A stretch of 64,000 bases of DNA, taken from JAKPAM01 sp047601745 (GTDB lineage: Bacteria; Pseudomonadota; Gammaproteobacteria; Burkholderiales; Burkholderiaceae_E). The stretch lies in contig JASGIS010000001.1 of assembly GCA_047601745.1 (NCBI GenBank), positions 5,146,001-5,210,000 of the forward strand, given 5' to 3'. Below, piece by piece: positions 25,565 through 34,211 of this stretch (its first letter is position 1; every line of letters begins with the position of its first letter). The position numbers and the translations under genes are program-made. The notes beneath the pieces are model-generated. The model saw nothing but the letters and a program-made list of their open reading frames with translations. It was not told the DNA's origin and made no database searches.

Positions 25565-26875
25565 TCAAGCCAGCGCTGGCAGCAAGGTGGCGGCGCACTC
25601 GCCGAAACCGATACGCGCCGCGCCGGATTTCTCGCACCAGGCGCGCAGCTCCATGCGATCGCCGTCTTCCATGAAGGTACGCTGCTCGCCATTGGGCAAT
25701 GTGATCGGTTGTTTCCCCCCCACCGTTAGTTCGATCAACGCTGCGGCCTGGTCGAGCGTGGGGCCGGACAGCGTGCCGGTGCCCAACATGTCACCCACGC
25801 GCAGGTTGCAGCCATTGACCGTGTGGTGCGCAACCATCTGCCCCATGGTCCAGTAAGCGTGGCGGTAGCTGGTACCGGTCAGGTGTGTTGCGGCTTGGCC
25901 GTCGACACGCATCCGCGCCGTTTGCATCAGGACCTCCAACTGGATGTCGATCGCGCCTTCTGCACGATCGGTGGGGGAGTCCAGATAGGGCAGCAGCGCG
26001 GGGTCTGCCGCGTCGCGCACCGGTGGTACGGTGCGGTAGGGGGCCAGGGCTTCCAGCGTGACGACCCACGGCGAGACCGTGGATGCAAAGTTCTTTGACA
26101 GGAAGGGGCCGAGCGGCTGGTATTCCCAAGCCTGAATATCGCGCGCCGACCAGTCGTTGAGCAACGACAGCCCGAACACGTGGGTCTCGGCTTCGGCCAA
26201 GGGAATGGCGCGGCCGCGCTCGTTGCCCTTCCCGATGTACACCGCCAGTTCCAACTCGATGTCCATCTTCTTGCAAGGGCCGAACACCGGCGCCGTGGCG
26301 CCTGGCGGCAGGATCTGCCCGCAGGGGCGATGAAAGTCCTCACCGGAGACGATCAGGCTGGACGCACGGCCGTGGTAGCCGATGGGAACCCACTTGTAGT
26401 TGGGCATCAGCGGGTTGTCGGGACGGAACTGCCGTCCGATGTTGGTCGCGTGGTGCACCGAGGTATAGAAATCGGTGTAGTCACCGACCTGCACGGGCAC
26501 GGTGTATTCGGCATCGGCCTGCGGTACCAGGCAGTTGCGCAGCGCATCCGCCTGCGGCGCATCTTTGCGCAGCACGCGCGACAGCGCCAAGCGCAGGGCG
26601 GACCACGCTGCCGGTCCCATGTCCATGAGGTGGTTCAGACTGGCCTCGCCCGCGGCCGCGGCCGCGTCGATTCCGATAACCCCTGCCGCGTAGGCGGCGC
26701 GCATGTCCAGAATCTGGTCGCCGATGGCGACGCCACCGCGCCAACCCTCGCTGGAGCGCCGGCGGCGAAAGACACCAAAGGGCAGGTTTTGGATCGGGAA
26801 GTCGCTACCCGCTCGATTGGCGGACTCGACCCAACTGGCAAGCGAGGGTTCGTGTGTTTCGTTCAAAGTGGCCAT
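25565..26875 (-). CDS. fahA: fumarylacetoacetase
   Basis: A 436-residue hydrolase that splits fumarylacetoacetate to fumarate and acetoacetate, the last step of tyrosine and phenylalanine breakdown. YTDFYTSVHHATNIGRQFRP contains the metal Asp and catalytic His. MDIELELAVYIG carries the two metal Glu residues, and LLNDWSARDIQAWEYQPLGPF the metal Asp and catalytic region. GTGTLSGPT lies near the C-terminus. The length is standard. It follows hmgA by 18 bases and precedes maiA by 20, so the three are cotranscribed. Confidence 0.96.
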   Translation of the reverse strand: MATLNETHEPSLASWVESANRAGSDFPIQNLPFGVFRRRRSSEGWRGGVAIGDQILDMRAAYAAGVIGIDAAAAAGEASLNHLMDMGPAAWSALRLALSRVLRKDAPQADALRNCLVPQADAEYTVPVQVGDYTDFYTSVHHATNIGRQFRPDNPLMPNYKWVPIGYHGRASSLIVSGEDFHRPCGQILPPGATAPVFGPCKKMDIELELAVYIGKGNERGRAIPLAEAETHVFGLSLLNDWSARDIQAWEYQPLGPFLSKNFASTVSPWVVTLEALAPYRTVPPVRDAADPALLPYLDSPTDRAEGAIDIQLEVLMQTARMRVDGQAATHLTGTSYRHAYWTMGQMVAHHTVNGCNLRVGDMLGTGTLSGPTLDQAAALIELTVGGKQPITLPNGEQRTFMEDGDRMELRAWCEKSGAARIGFGECAATLLPALA

Positions 26876-26893
26876 GTGTTGGTTCTCCTGGGC

Positions 26894-28201
26894 TTACCTG
26901 CCGTCCGGGTTGAAGTGCTTCTTCAGGCCATGCCAGCACTGCGCATAGTCACGCTGCAGTTGCAGCGATTGCATGGCATACGGTGTGGGGATCAGCGGCG
27001 TCGGCGTCTCGAACATGAAGGCCATGGTGTCCTTGATGTAATCCGGCTCGTCGATGTTGCGGGTGGACGCAACCTCGAAAGTCTCGGCGTCCGGCCCGTG
27101 ACCGGTGAAGCTGTTGTGCAGGCTGCAGCCGCCCGGCGTGAAGCCCTCGGCCTTGGCGTCGTAGGCGCCGTGGATCAGGCCCATGAACTCGCTGGCGATG
27201 TTGCGATGGAACCAGGGCGGACGGAAGGTGTGCGCCATGGCCAGCGTGCGCGGCGGGAAGATCACGAAGTCCAGCGTATCGACGCCCGGCACCGCCGACG
27301 GCGCGCCCAGCACCAGGAAGATGCAGGGGTCCGGGTGGTCGTAGCTGATCGAACCGATCGTGTTGTAGCGCCGCAGGTCGTACTTGCACGGCACGTGGCT
27401 GCCCTGCCAGGCCACTACATCGAAAGGAGAGTGGTCCATTTTCGCGCGCCACAGGTTGCCGCTGAATTTGGCAACCAGCTCATGCTCGCCCTCGACGTCC
27501 TCGTACCAGGCGACAGGAACCTGGAAGTGACGCGCCGCCGCCAGGCCGTTGGAGCCGATCACTCCCAGATCCGGCAGTTTCAGGTCCGCACCGAGGTTTT
27601 CGCAGACGTACCCGCGCGCGCTGCCATCCGGCAGGTCGACGCGAAAGCGGATGCCTCGGGGGATCAGCACGATCTCCTGCGGCTCGGCGTCGATCAGGCC
27701 GAACTCGGTGGTGATGTGCAGACGGCCTTGCTCTGGCACGATCAGCATCTGTGCGTCGGCGTTGTAGAACACGCGCCTGCCCATCGACTGGTTGGCCGCA
27801 TACAGATGAACGGCGATATCGGCGTTGCCGGCCATCGTGACCAGGCCCTGCAGGAAGTCGGTCGGCTCGCTTGGCAACGGCAGCGGGTTCCAGCGCAACT
27901 GGTTGGGCGAAGCCTCGATGCCGCTGAAATCGCTGACCAACTTACCGTTGCCGATGCGCTCGAACGGCTGGTGCATCGACGAGGGACGGATGCGGTACAG
28001 CCACGATCGCCGGTTGACGTGACGGGGCACGGTGAATGCCGTACCCGAGAACTGCTCGGCGTACAGCCCGTACGGGCATTGCTGCGGAGAGTTCTGTTCG
28101 GTCGGCAATGCGCCAGCCAGCGCCTCGCTGCTGAACTCATTGCCGAAACCTTGCAGGTAGCGCGTTTCACTATGCTTGGCGGGATCACTTTTCACGGTCA
28201 T
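26894..28201 (-). CDS. hmgA: homogentisate 1,2-dioxygenase
   Basis: A 435-residue Fe(II) ring-cleaving dioxygenase turning homogentisate into maleylacetoacetate. The ATG at 28201 (MTVKSDPAKHSETRYLQGFG) matches the family; an in-frame extension upstream is not conserved. NEFSSEALAGALP is the conserved N-terminal signature. Iron ligands lie in PPWFHRNIASEFMGLIHGAYD (His and Glu) and SLHNSFTGHGPDAETF (His). The length is normal for hexameric bacterial enzymes. The upstream MFS gene on the same strand and the divergent LysR gene are the likely importer and regulator. Confidence 0.97.
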   Translation of the reverse strand: MTVKSDPAKHSETRYLQGFGNEFSSEALAGALPTEQNSPQQCPYGLYAEQFSGTAFTVPRHVNRRSWLYRIRPSSMHQPFERIGNGKLVSDFSGIEASPNQLRWNPLPLPSEPTDFLQGLVTMAGNADIAVHLYAANQSMGRRVFYNADAQMLIVPEQGRLHITTEFGLIDAEPQEIVLIPRGIRFRVDLPDGSARGYVCENLGADLKLPDLGVIGSNGLAAARHFQVPVAWYEDVEGEHELVAKFSGNLWRAKMDHSPFDVVAWQGSHVPCKYDLRRYNTIGSISYDHPDPCIFLVLGAPSAVPGVDTLDFVIFPPRTLAMAHTFRPPWFHRNIASEFMGLIHGAYDAKAEGFTPGGCSLHNSFTGHGPDAETFEVASTRNIDEPDYIKDTMAFMFETPTPLIPTPYAMQSLQLQRDYAQCWHGLKKHFNPDGR

Positions 28202-28286
28202 GATTTCGCTCCTTTGATGCGGGATGACGGCCCGATCTGCCGGCCGGCCGCCGGGAAAGCGGGCCGGGGATCGGCTCCGCACGCCG

Positions 28287-29648
28287 TCAATGCATGATGT
28301 CCACGTCGCCACCGGTCCGTGCCGCGGGCGGATTGCCACCAGCGCGAGCGAACAGGAACAGCATCAGCGCAGCGATCACCGTGGGTACGGCCATCGCCAG
28401 GAAGATCTCGCTGTTGGTCCACTTGAACTGGATCAGCAAGCCGCCGAGCACAGGGCCGGCGATGGAACCCCAGCGGCCGATGCCGAGGCTCCAGCCCACG
28501 CCGGTGGAGCGCAGCGCGGTTGGGTAGTACGTGGCGGCGAGCGCATTGACGGCCGGCTGCCCACCGATGATGCAAAAGCCCGTCACGGTCACGACCACGA
28601 ACAGCAAGGGCAGCGCAATGCCCTGCTGCCCGATCATCGCGATGGTGACTGCGGCGAGGGCAAAGCAGGGCACGAGCACCTTGAAGAAACCGATGCGATC
28701 TATCACCGGCCCCATCAGCAGCGTGCCCAGCACGCCACCAGCCTGCAGCGCGGTACCCACCATGACGGCCGTCGAGGTGGACAGGCCTGCGCTGGTGGCA
28801 ATGGTTGGCAGCCAGCTCGACAGGAAGTACAGATTCAGCAGGTTCATGAAGTTCACGACCCACAGGAAGATGGTGGCTGCTCCCCGTCCTTCGCGGAACA
28901 GTTCCATGACCGGCGCGCCGCCCTGCCTGGCCTCTGGCAGGGCATAGCGTGCGTTGGCGTCGATCCTCAGTGTGGGATCGATCTTGCGCAGGGTCTTGCC
29001 CACATCGTCCAGCCGGCGTCCCTTGACCACCAGAAACTGCATGGACTCCGGCACGAAGAAATACATCAGCACGGCCATCAGCAGCGGGAACACGCCCCCG
29101 AGATAGAAGACCGACTTCCAACCCCAGGCCGGAATCATCCATGCCGACAGCAGCCCGCCCAGCACCGCCCCCACGGTGTAGCCGCAGGACACGAGCATCA
29201 TCAGCGTGACGCGCTTGTTCCTGGGGCTGAACTCACCAGCAAGCGCCATGGCGTTCGGCATGATCGCACCCAAGCCCAGGCCGGTGATGAAGCGGATGAC
29301 CTGTAGCTGGGGAATGGTCGTGACGTGGGCCGTCACCAGCATGCACAGCGCGAAGAAGACGGTGGACCAGATGAGGACGGGCCGCCGCCCGATCTTGTCG
29401 GCCAGTACGCTGAGCGTGAGCGAGCCCACCAGCATGCCAAAAAGTCCGGCCCCGAACACCGGGCCTAGCTCGGCCTTGCTCACGCCCCAGTCGGCAATGA
29501 TGGCCGGGGCCACATAGCCCATGGACTGCACGTCGAAGCCGTCCATGACCACGGTGATGCCAACCATGACCAGGATCCCGAGCTGGCTGCGACTGAGCCT
29601 GTTGTTGTCGATGATCGAGGGAATGTCGATGGTCGGGGCGGCACTCAT
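28287..29648 (-). CDS. MFS transporter, aromatic acid:H+ symporter (AAHS) family
   Basis: A 453-residue 12-helix transporter. GITVVMDGFDVQSMGYVAPA is the AAHS signature with the substrate-linked DGFD motif in helix 1. LADKIGRRPVLIWSTVFFAL is the loop 2-3 motif, and IRFITGLGLGAIMPNAMAL helix 4. A second loop motif GPVIDRIGFFKVLVPCF lies in the C-terminal half. It heads the hmgA-fahA-maiA operon and so likely imports homogentisate or a related aromatic acid (inference from position). Confidence 0.94.
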   Translation of the reverse strand: MSAAPTIDIPSIIDNNRLSRSQLGILVMVGITVVMDGFDVQSMGYVAPAIIADWGVSKAELGPVFGAGLFGMLVGSLTLSVLADKIGRRPVLIWSTVFFALCMLVTAHVTTIPQLQVIRFITGLGLGAIMPNAMALAGEFSPRNKRVTLMMLVSCGYTVGAVLGGLLSAWMIPAWGWKSVFYLGGVFPLLMAVLMYFFVPESMQFLVVKGRRLDDVGKTLRKIDPTLRIDANARYALPEARQGGAPVMELFREGRGAATIFLWVVNFMNLLNLYFLSSWLPTIATSAGLSTSTAVMVGTALQAGGVLGTLLMGPVIDRIGFFKVLVPCFALAAVTIAMIGQQGIALPLLFVVVTVTGFCIIGGQPAVNALAATYYPTALRSTGVGWSLGIGRWGSIAGPVLGGLLIQFKWTNSEIFLAMAVPTVIAALMLFLFARAGGNPPAARTGGDVDIMH

Positions 29649-29774
29649 ACAGCGAGACCTTCCACCGGGAAAGACCGCACGACAGCCGGCAGTGCGCTGC
29701 CGACGCCGCAGCAGTTAGGGCATGCGCGCGCTGCGGCGCGATGCCTTGGATCATCGAACATGCCTTGTCTCCGT

Positions 29775-29846
29775 TTATCGATATGCGTATACATTGGACG
29801 GCCAATCGTCTTATCGGACAAATGGGATTTTTCGATCAACTTATCG
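29775..29846. promoter_or_regulatory. three TTATCG direct repeats in the hmg/LysR divergent region
   Basis: TTATCG occurs at 29775-29780, 29811-29816 and 29841-29846; the last two are within near-identical 10-mers (CTTATCGGAC and CTTATCGGAT) exactly 30 bases apart, i.e. about three helical turns. The region between the MFS and LysR starts is AT-rich. Such same-face repeats may bind the LysR protein. Confidence 0.45.
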
Positions 29847-29855
29847 GATCAAGCG

Positions 29856-30770
29856 ATGAACGTCACCCTGCGTCAATTGCGCGCCTTCGTCACGGTCGCT
29901 CAACTCGGCAGCTTCACGGAAGCCGCCGCAGACCTCCACGTCACTCAATCCACGCTCAGTGGATTGATCAAGGAACTCGAGCAGGCGTTGGGTGTCCAGA
30001 TCGTCCATCGCACGACACGCAAAGTGGAGCTGTCGAACGTGGGCAAAGAGTTCTTGCCGCTGACCGCACGCATCCTGCAAGACCTGGACCAAGCGCTTCG
30101 GGCGATCGCAGACATCAAGGCGCTCAAGTCCGGTGTCGTGCGTATTGCCGCGCCTCAACTGATGGCGTGCACGCTGCTTACCGACGTCGTGGGTTCGTTC
30201 TCGAAGCGCCATCCGGAAGTCGATGTCCGCCTGTCCGACAGCATTGTTGACGACGTGCTTCCGCGGGTTCAAAGCGGCGAGGTGGATTTCGGGATAGGAC
30301 CGGAGCGGCCTGGAAGCCAGGATATAGCGACCCACCTGCTGTTCGACATGCCGTTTGTCGCAGTGCTTCCACCAGGACATTCGCTAACCCGTAACAAGCG
30401 CCTGACCTGGGCAGAATTTCTGCGTCACCCTGTCATTTCTCTGGAAGGTGAATACACGCAGATCCTCCGTCGGGAACTGCGTGCGGCATCGGACCAGTTG
30501 ACGTTCACTCCGAAGAAGGAAGTGTCCTTCATGACGACTGCGCTGAGCTTGGCCAGTGCCGGCATCGGCGTAACCGTCTGCCTGCCCTATGCGCGCTCCC
30601 TGGTCAATCTTTACGGTCTCCAAACTCGGACGCTAAGCGCGCCAACGGTGCGACGAAAATTCCACCTGTTGGTGCGCAAGGACCGTGTGATATCACCAGC
30701 CGCACGGGCTTTCTCCGAATATCTGTTGGCATATGTCGCCAAACAAAAGTGGGGTTCCATGGCGGAATAG
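29856..30770 (+). CDS. LysR family transcriptional regulator of the homogentisate operon
   Basis: A 304-residue LysR regulator. The ATG at 29856 (MNVTLRQLRAFVTVAQLGSF) is the family N-terminus. The helix-turn-helix is FTEAAADLHVTQSTLSGLIKELEQALG. The effector domain contains VRIAAPQLMACTLLTDVVGSF and a GVTVCLPYARSLV loop. It is divergent from the AAHS-hmgA-fahA-maiA operon with a 207-base intergenic region carrying repeated TTATCG elements, so it most likely activates that operon in response to homogentisate or a similar acid. Confidence 0.93.
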   Translation: MNVTLRQLRAFVTVAQLGSFTEAAADLHVTQSTLSGLIKELEQALGVQIVHRTTRKVELSNVGKEFLPLTARILQDLDQALRAIADIKALKSGVVRIAAPQLMACTLLTDVVGSFSKRHPEVDVRLSDSIVDDVLPRVQSGEVDFGIGPERPGSQDIATHLLFDMPFVAVLPPGHSLTRNKRLTWAEFLRHPVISLEGEYTQILRRELRAASDQLTFTPKKEVSFMTTALSLASAGIGVTVCLPYARSLVNLYGLQTRTLSAPTVRRKFHLLVRKDRVISPAARAFSEYLLAYVAKQKWGSMAE

Positions 30771-31058
30771 GCATGCTGGCGAATTGCGCTGCGTCATTGC
30801 AGGATGCTCTTGAAGCCACGATCCTCGCCGAGTTGATGAAGCAGGATGGACCGCCGAGGAGCAGCGACTTCGAGCCGAAGCGCGCGCACGATGCGCAGTT
30901 CATCCATGCGGGGCGGCTGCACGGCCAGCTCAAGCCCGCCGCGACTGCCGAAGCGCCGCTGTTCGCGCCTTCGCGGCGCATGACCAGCGTGTGGTCTCGC
31001 CGAGAAGCGCGTTCAGAACGGGCCCCCCTCCATCTGTCCCATGCGGCCAGTGGCGAAA

Positions 31059-31238
31059 TCACGCGTGCGGGTGCGGCCGGTCGCCGATGCCGCGCGGGCC
31101 GTGGTGGCGGTAGTGGTCGATGAATACGAAGGGACCGACCGCCACCTGCGTCTGCTGCGGCAAGGCGCGCAGCAGACGCATGTCGCCATCGTCGACGACG
31201 GTCTGGGCGGGTACGACGCGCGTGAGTTTGCGTTCCAT
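31059..31238 (-). pseudogene. N-terminal remnant of a second pirin family gene
   Basis: A 59-codon frame: MERKLTRVVPAQTVVDDGDM, then VGPFVFIDHYRHHGPRGIGD and RPHPHA before a stop. This is the start of a pirin (usual length about 290), cut exactly at the first metal-binding HPH, so the site cannot form. The preceding bases 30771-31058 hold no clear gene; a reverse frame ending at about 30796 reads RMDELRIVRALRLEVAAPRR, which I cannot assign. Confidence 0.7.
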
Positions 31239-31255
31239 CCGGGTCTCCTCGTCCC

Positions 31256-32515
31256 TCAGATCTTGTCGAAACCGCCGCCCGCGGGAACGAAGCCGCCGCT
31301 GACCCGGAAGGTGTCGATGTTGCCGTGCAACTCGAAGGCGTTGACGCCTTGGCCATGCGTGACGATGCCACCGGCGACGTCGATTCTCCGCGCCGATCCG
31401 CCGGGCTTGACGCTAAGCCCTATGGCAGACAGCGTGACCACCACGCCCTTGACCAGCGAATCGCCCGTGCCGCCATGGGTCTCGATGCCGCGGCGCACCG
31501 CGATGCGGCCCACCGGCCGGCTGATCTGGATGCCCACCGCGCCGTCGGCGTGCGTGACCACGCGCTCGAACTCGGCCGACTGCACCGTGCCCGTGTAGAC
31601 GTTGAAGCCGCGCGCGCCCTGGCCGAAGGTCTCGATGGTGGCGTCCACCTGCAGTACGTTCACCGTCCCGAAGTTGACGAAGCCGATGCCGCTGGGGCCG
31701 TAGGAGGTGATCTTGTCCTCGGCTACCCAGCGGTCCACCGTTCCCCAGTTGTCCAGCACCATGTCGTTGGGGCCGTAGGTGGTCACCGGCCCCAGGTTGC
31801 GCACGCTGTCGACGAAGGCGCCATAGACGGTGAACACGCCGCCGGTGATGCGGTCTGATGTGCCTTTGGCAATGCCACCATCGCTATGCACCGCGCCGGT
31901 TTCGAGCCGCCGCGCGACCAGCCGGCCGCCCACGTCGCCCGCGCCGCTGACGAAGATGCCGCTGCCGCGCACGGGCGCACCGGCCCGGCCGGCCGACAGG
32001 CCGGTCAGATCCGCGGTGATCGTCACGGCCGGATCGGTCTGTTGGTTCCACAGCGTGAAGGCGCCTGGAATCACCTCCACGCCATAGCCTCTGGGGCGCT
32101 CCTCATAACCGCGCGCATCGGCCGCCACGATGTCGATGTCATGGGCCTCGACATGGCCGCCGCGTACCTGGTCGCGCGCCAGCAACTGCACCACGCCGGT
32201 GACGGCCAGCCCGCGCAGCGCGAGGCGACCCAGGTGCGCGACGCGGGTGTCGTTGAACACGGCGCGCTTGTCCGTGTCGGCGACCAGCGTCAGGTTCTCG
32301 ATCCGGTTATCGGAAGTCAGTTGCAGGCCATCCTGCCCAGCTGCGAATCGGAGGACTGCCGGACCGCTCAGGGTCTGGCCTGGTGACAAACGCAAGGTGG
32401 GCGTGTCGATCAGATCGGCAGCGAGTTGGATGTGCGCGATTTGCGTATCAGCGGCGGCGGCCTGTAGTTCGGACGCAGTGGAAACTTGTTGCGTGGGTTG
32501 GGCGGATGCAGTCAT
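31256..32515 (-). CDS. right-handed beta-helix repeat protein, function unknown
   Basis: A 419-residue protein without signal peptide or membrane segment. It consists of short repeats with alternating small and hydrophobic residues, such as TSYGPSGIGFVNFGTVNVLQ and TFGQGARGFNVYTGTVQSAE (recurring G-F/V-N-F/V-Y-G-T-V units about every 20-25 residues), the pattern of a parallel beta-helix. Beta-helix proteins include pectate lyases and phage tailspikes, but no catalytic signature is visible here. It starts 97 bases from a divergent LysR gene that may regulate it. Confidence 0.7.
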   Translation of the reverse strand: MTASAQPTQQVSTASELQAAAADTQIAHIQLAADLIDTPTLRLSPGQTLSGPAVLRFAAGQDGLQLTSDNRIENLTLVADTDKRAVFNDTRVAHLGRLALRGLAVTGVVQLLARDQVRGGHVEAHDIDIVAADARGYEERPRGYGVEVIPGAFTLWNQQTDPAVTITADLTGLSAGRAGAPVRGSGIFVSGAGDVGGRLVARRLETGAVHSDGGIAKGTSDRITGGVFTVYGAFVDSVRNLGPVTTYGPNDMVLDNWGTVDRWVAEDKITSYGPSGIGFVNFGTVNVLQVDATIETFGQGARGFNVYTGTVQSAEFERVVTHADGAVGIQISRPVGRIAVRRGIETHGGTGDSLVKGVVVTLSAIGLSVKPGGSARRIDVAGGIVTHGQGVNAFELHGNIDTFRVSGGFVPAGGGFDKI

Positions 32516-32612
32516 GAAATCGTCCTTTGGAGGCTTCGCCGAATAGTGTGGGTGTGTTCTCCTATATTTAGAAGAGATAAAATTCTTATGAACTCAATCT
32601 CTAATTCAGATA

Positions 32613-33563
32613 GTGATCGACCCCCTCAACCTGGACCAACTGCGTGTCTTCACCGCGATTGCAGAGCAAGGCAGCTTCACGGCAGCGGCGCGCCACCTGC
32701 GCCGGGCTCAGTCGGCTGTCAGCAATGCCATCGTCAATCTGGAGACGGCGCTGGGCGTCGCGCTGTTCGACCGCGGCGGCTGGAAGCCCGTGCTCACCGA
32801 GCATGGCCGGGCGCTGCTGACCGATGCGACCGCGGTGCTGGCGCGGGTCGATCAACTCAAGTCGCGCGCCCATGGGCTGACGCAGGGACTTGAAGCCGAA
32901 CTGGCCGTGGTACTGGATGTCATGTTCCCGGCGCAGCAGCTGGCAGCACTGGCAGCGGGTTTCCGGCAAACATTTCCCAGCGTGGCGCTGCGCCTGCATG
33001 TGGATGCGCTGGGCGGCGTACCGCAGCGTGTCCTGTCGGGCGAATGCGGTTTGGGAGTGCAAGGGACGCTTCCCGACATCGCGCCCACGTTGGCCGCCCA
33101 CACCATGCGGGAAGTGGCCCTGACACCTGTGGCCTCACCCGCGCATGCGCTGGCGGCGTTACGAGGTATCACCGTCGCAAAACTGCGTGATCACACGCAA
33201 ATCGTGCTGACCGACCGCAACGCGGGTACGGAGGGGCGCACGTTCTCGGTGTTCTCCGAGGACCAGATTCTGACCACCGACCTGGGCGCCAAGCGCGTCA
33301 TGCTATGCGCGGGGTTGGGCTGGGGCTTCATGCCGCACAGCTTCGTCGAAGACGACCTGCACTCGGGACGGCTATGCCAACTGGCACTGATCGAGCGCAC
33401 CGCGCGCAACCGGAGCATGCCCCTGTTCGCCATCCACCGGCGCAACGCCGCACTGGGGCCGGCAGGCCAATGGATGCTGAAGTGGCTTGTGGAGTCGGGT
33501 GATAGACAAGTGTTGCCTGCGTCCGATGCGCAGACTACGCCACTGTCAATGCAAACGGCTTGA
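32613..33563 (+). CDS. LysR family transcriptional regulator
   Basis: A 316-residue LysR regulator. The frame starts with GTG at 32613 (MIDPLNLDQLRVFTAIAEQG); an ATG at 32588 is out of frame. The helix-turn-helix is FTAAARHLRRAQSAVSNAIVNLETALG. The effector domain has QQLAALAAGFRQTFP and later GWGFMPHSFVEDDLHSG. Its last 29 bases overlap the end of the convergent NADP-reductase gene. Divergence from the beta-helix gene and convergence with the reductase make both possible targets. Confidence 0.92.
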   Translation: MIDPLNLDQLRVFTAIAEQGSFTAAARHLRRAQSAVSNAIVNLETALGVALFDRGGWKPVLTEHGRALLTDATAVLARVDQLKSRAHGLTQGLEAELAVVLDVMFPAQQLAALAAGFRQTFPSVALRLHVDALGGVPQRVLSGECGLGVQGTLPDIAPTLAAHTMREVALTPVASPAHALAALRGITVAKLRDHTQIVLTDRNAGTEGRTFSVFSEDQILTTDLGAKRVMLCAGLGWGFMPHSFVEDDLHSGRLCQLALIERTARNRSMPLFAIHRRNAALGPAGQWMLKWLVESGDRQVLPASDAQTTPLSMQTA

Positions 33564-34167
33564 GCCCTCGGGCAGCGATCAGGTACGGGACCATCAGGAT
33601 CAGCGCCTCGGTTGCGCGCGCGGACTGGATACCGCCCAGGTCCAGCACCTGCGCGGCAGGCCATCCGAGGTCGGCCAACAGCGCCTTCACCTGATCCTTG
33701 GCGCTTGCGTCGTCGCCACTGACGAAAACCGTGGGCGGGCTCGGCAGGCTCTGGGGTGCCGCCATGACGGTGAAGAACATGGTGTTCAGCGACTTCACGA
33801 CGCGCGTCTGCGGCAGTGCGGCCTGCAAGCGCTCGGCCAGGCTGCTGTTCGGGTAGAGCAACCCGCCGGGCATGCCACTGGCCGTGCGTGTGGTGGCGTT
33901 GGAGACGTCCAGCAGTACCTTGCCCTGGAGCGGTGCCTGCAGCGCCTGCAATGTCTGCAGGGCCTCGTCGCCCGGCGTTGCATTGATCACCAGGGAGGAC
34001 GCCGCTGCCGCATCGGCAAGCGAAGCATGCCGCGCCGAGGGCCCCTGCCATCGGCTTTCCCCTGCTGCCGAATCACGATGGCCAACGATGATGTCATGGC
34101 CCTTGGCGGCCAGGGCCCGTGCGAGTGTGGAGCCGACACGGCCCGCACCGAGGATGCTGATGTTCAT
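33535..34167 (-). CDS. NAD(P)-binding oxidoreductase, F420H2:NADP-reductase-like
   Basis: A 210-residue Rossmann protein of the NADPH-dependent F420 reductase-like group. ISILGAGRVGSTLARALAAKG is the NADP glycine motif and VGHRD the base recognition loop. NATPGDEALQTL, KVLLDVSNAT and VKSLNTMFFTVMA are characteristic. F420 is not expected in most betaproteobacteria, so the true partner is probably another flavin or small substrate. The end overlaps the convergent LysR gene by 29 bases. The phosphatase-like gene lies upstream on the same strand, 44 bases away. Confidence 0.85.
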   Translation of the reverse strand: MNISILGAGRVGSTLARALAAKGHDIIVGHRDSAAGESRWQGPSARHASLADAAAASSLVINATPGDEALQTLQALQAPLQGKVLLDVSNATTRTASGMPGGLLYPNSSLAERLQAALPQTRVVKSLNTMFFTVMAAPQSLPSPPTVFVSGDDASAKDQVKALLADLGWPAAQVLDLGGIQSARATEALILMVPYLIAARGLKPFALTVA

Positions 34168-34211
34168 GAGTGTGTTCCTTCAGGTGAAATGGGTATGTTC
34201 GATGACGGTGT

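Noticed and set aside
26180..28297. 705-residue open frame on the plus strand across fahA and hmgA
   Set aside because: It is antisense to two clearly conserved enzymes; high GC keeps this frame open. Its translation has no domain.
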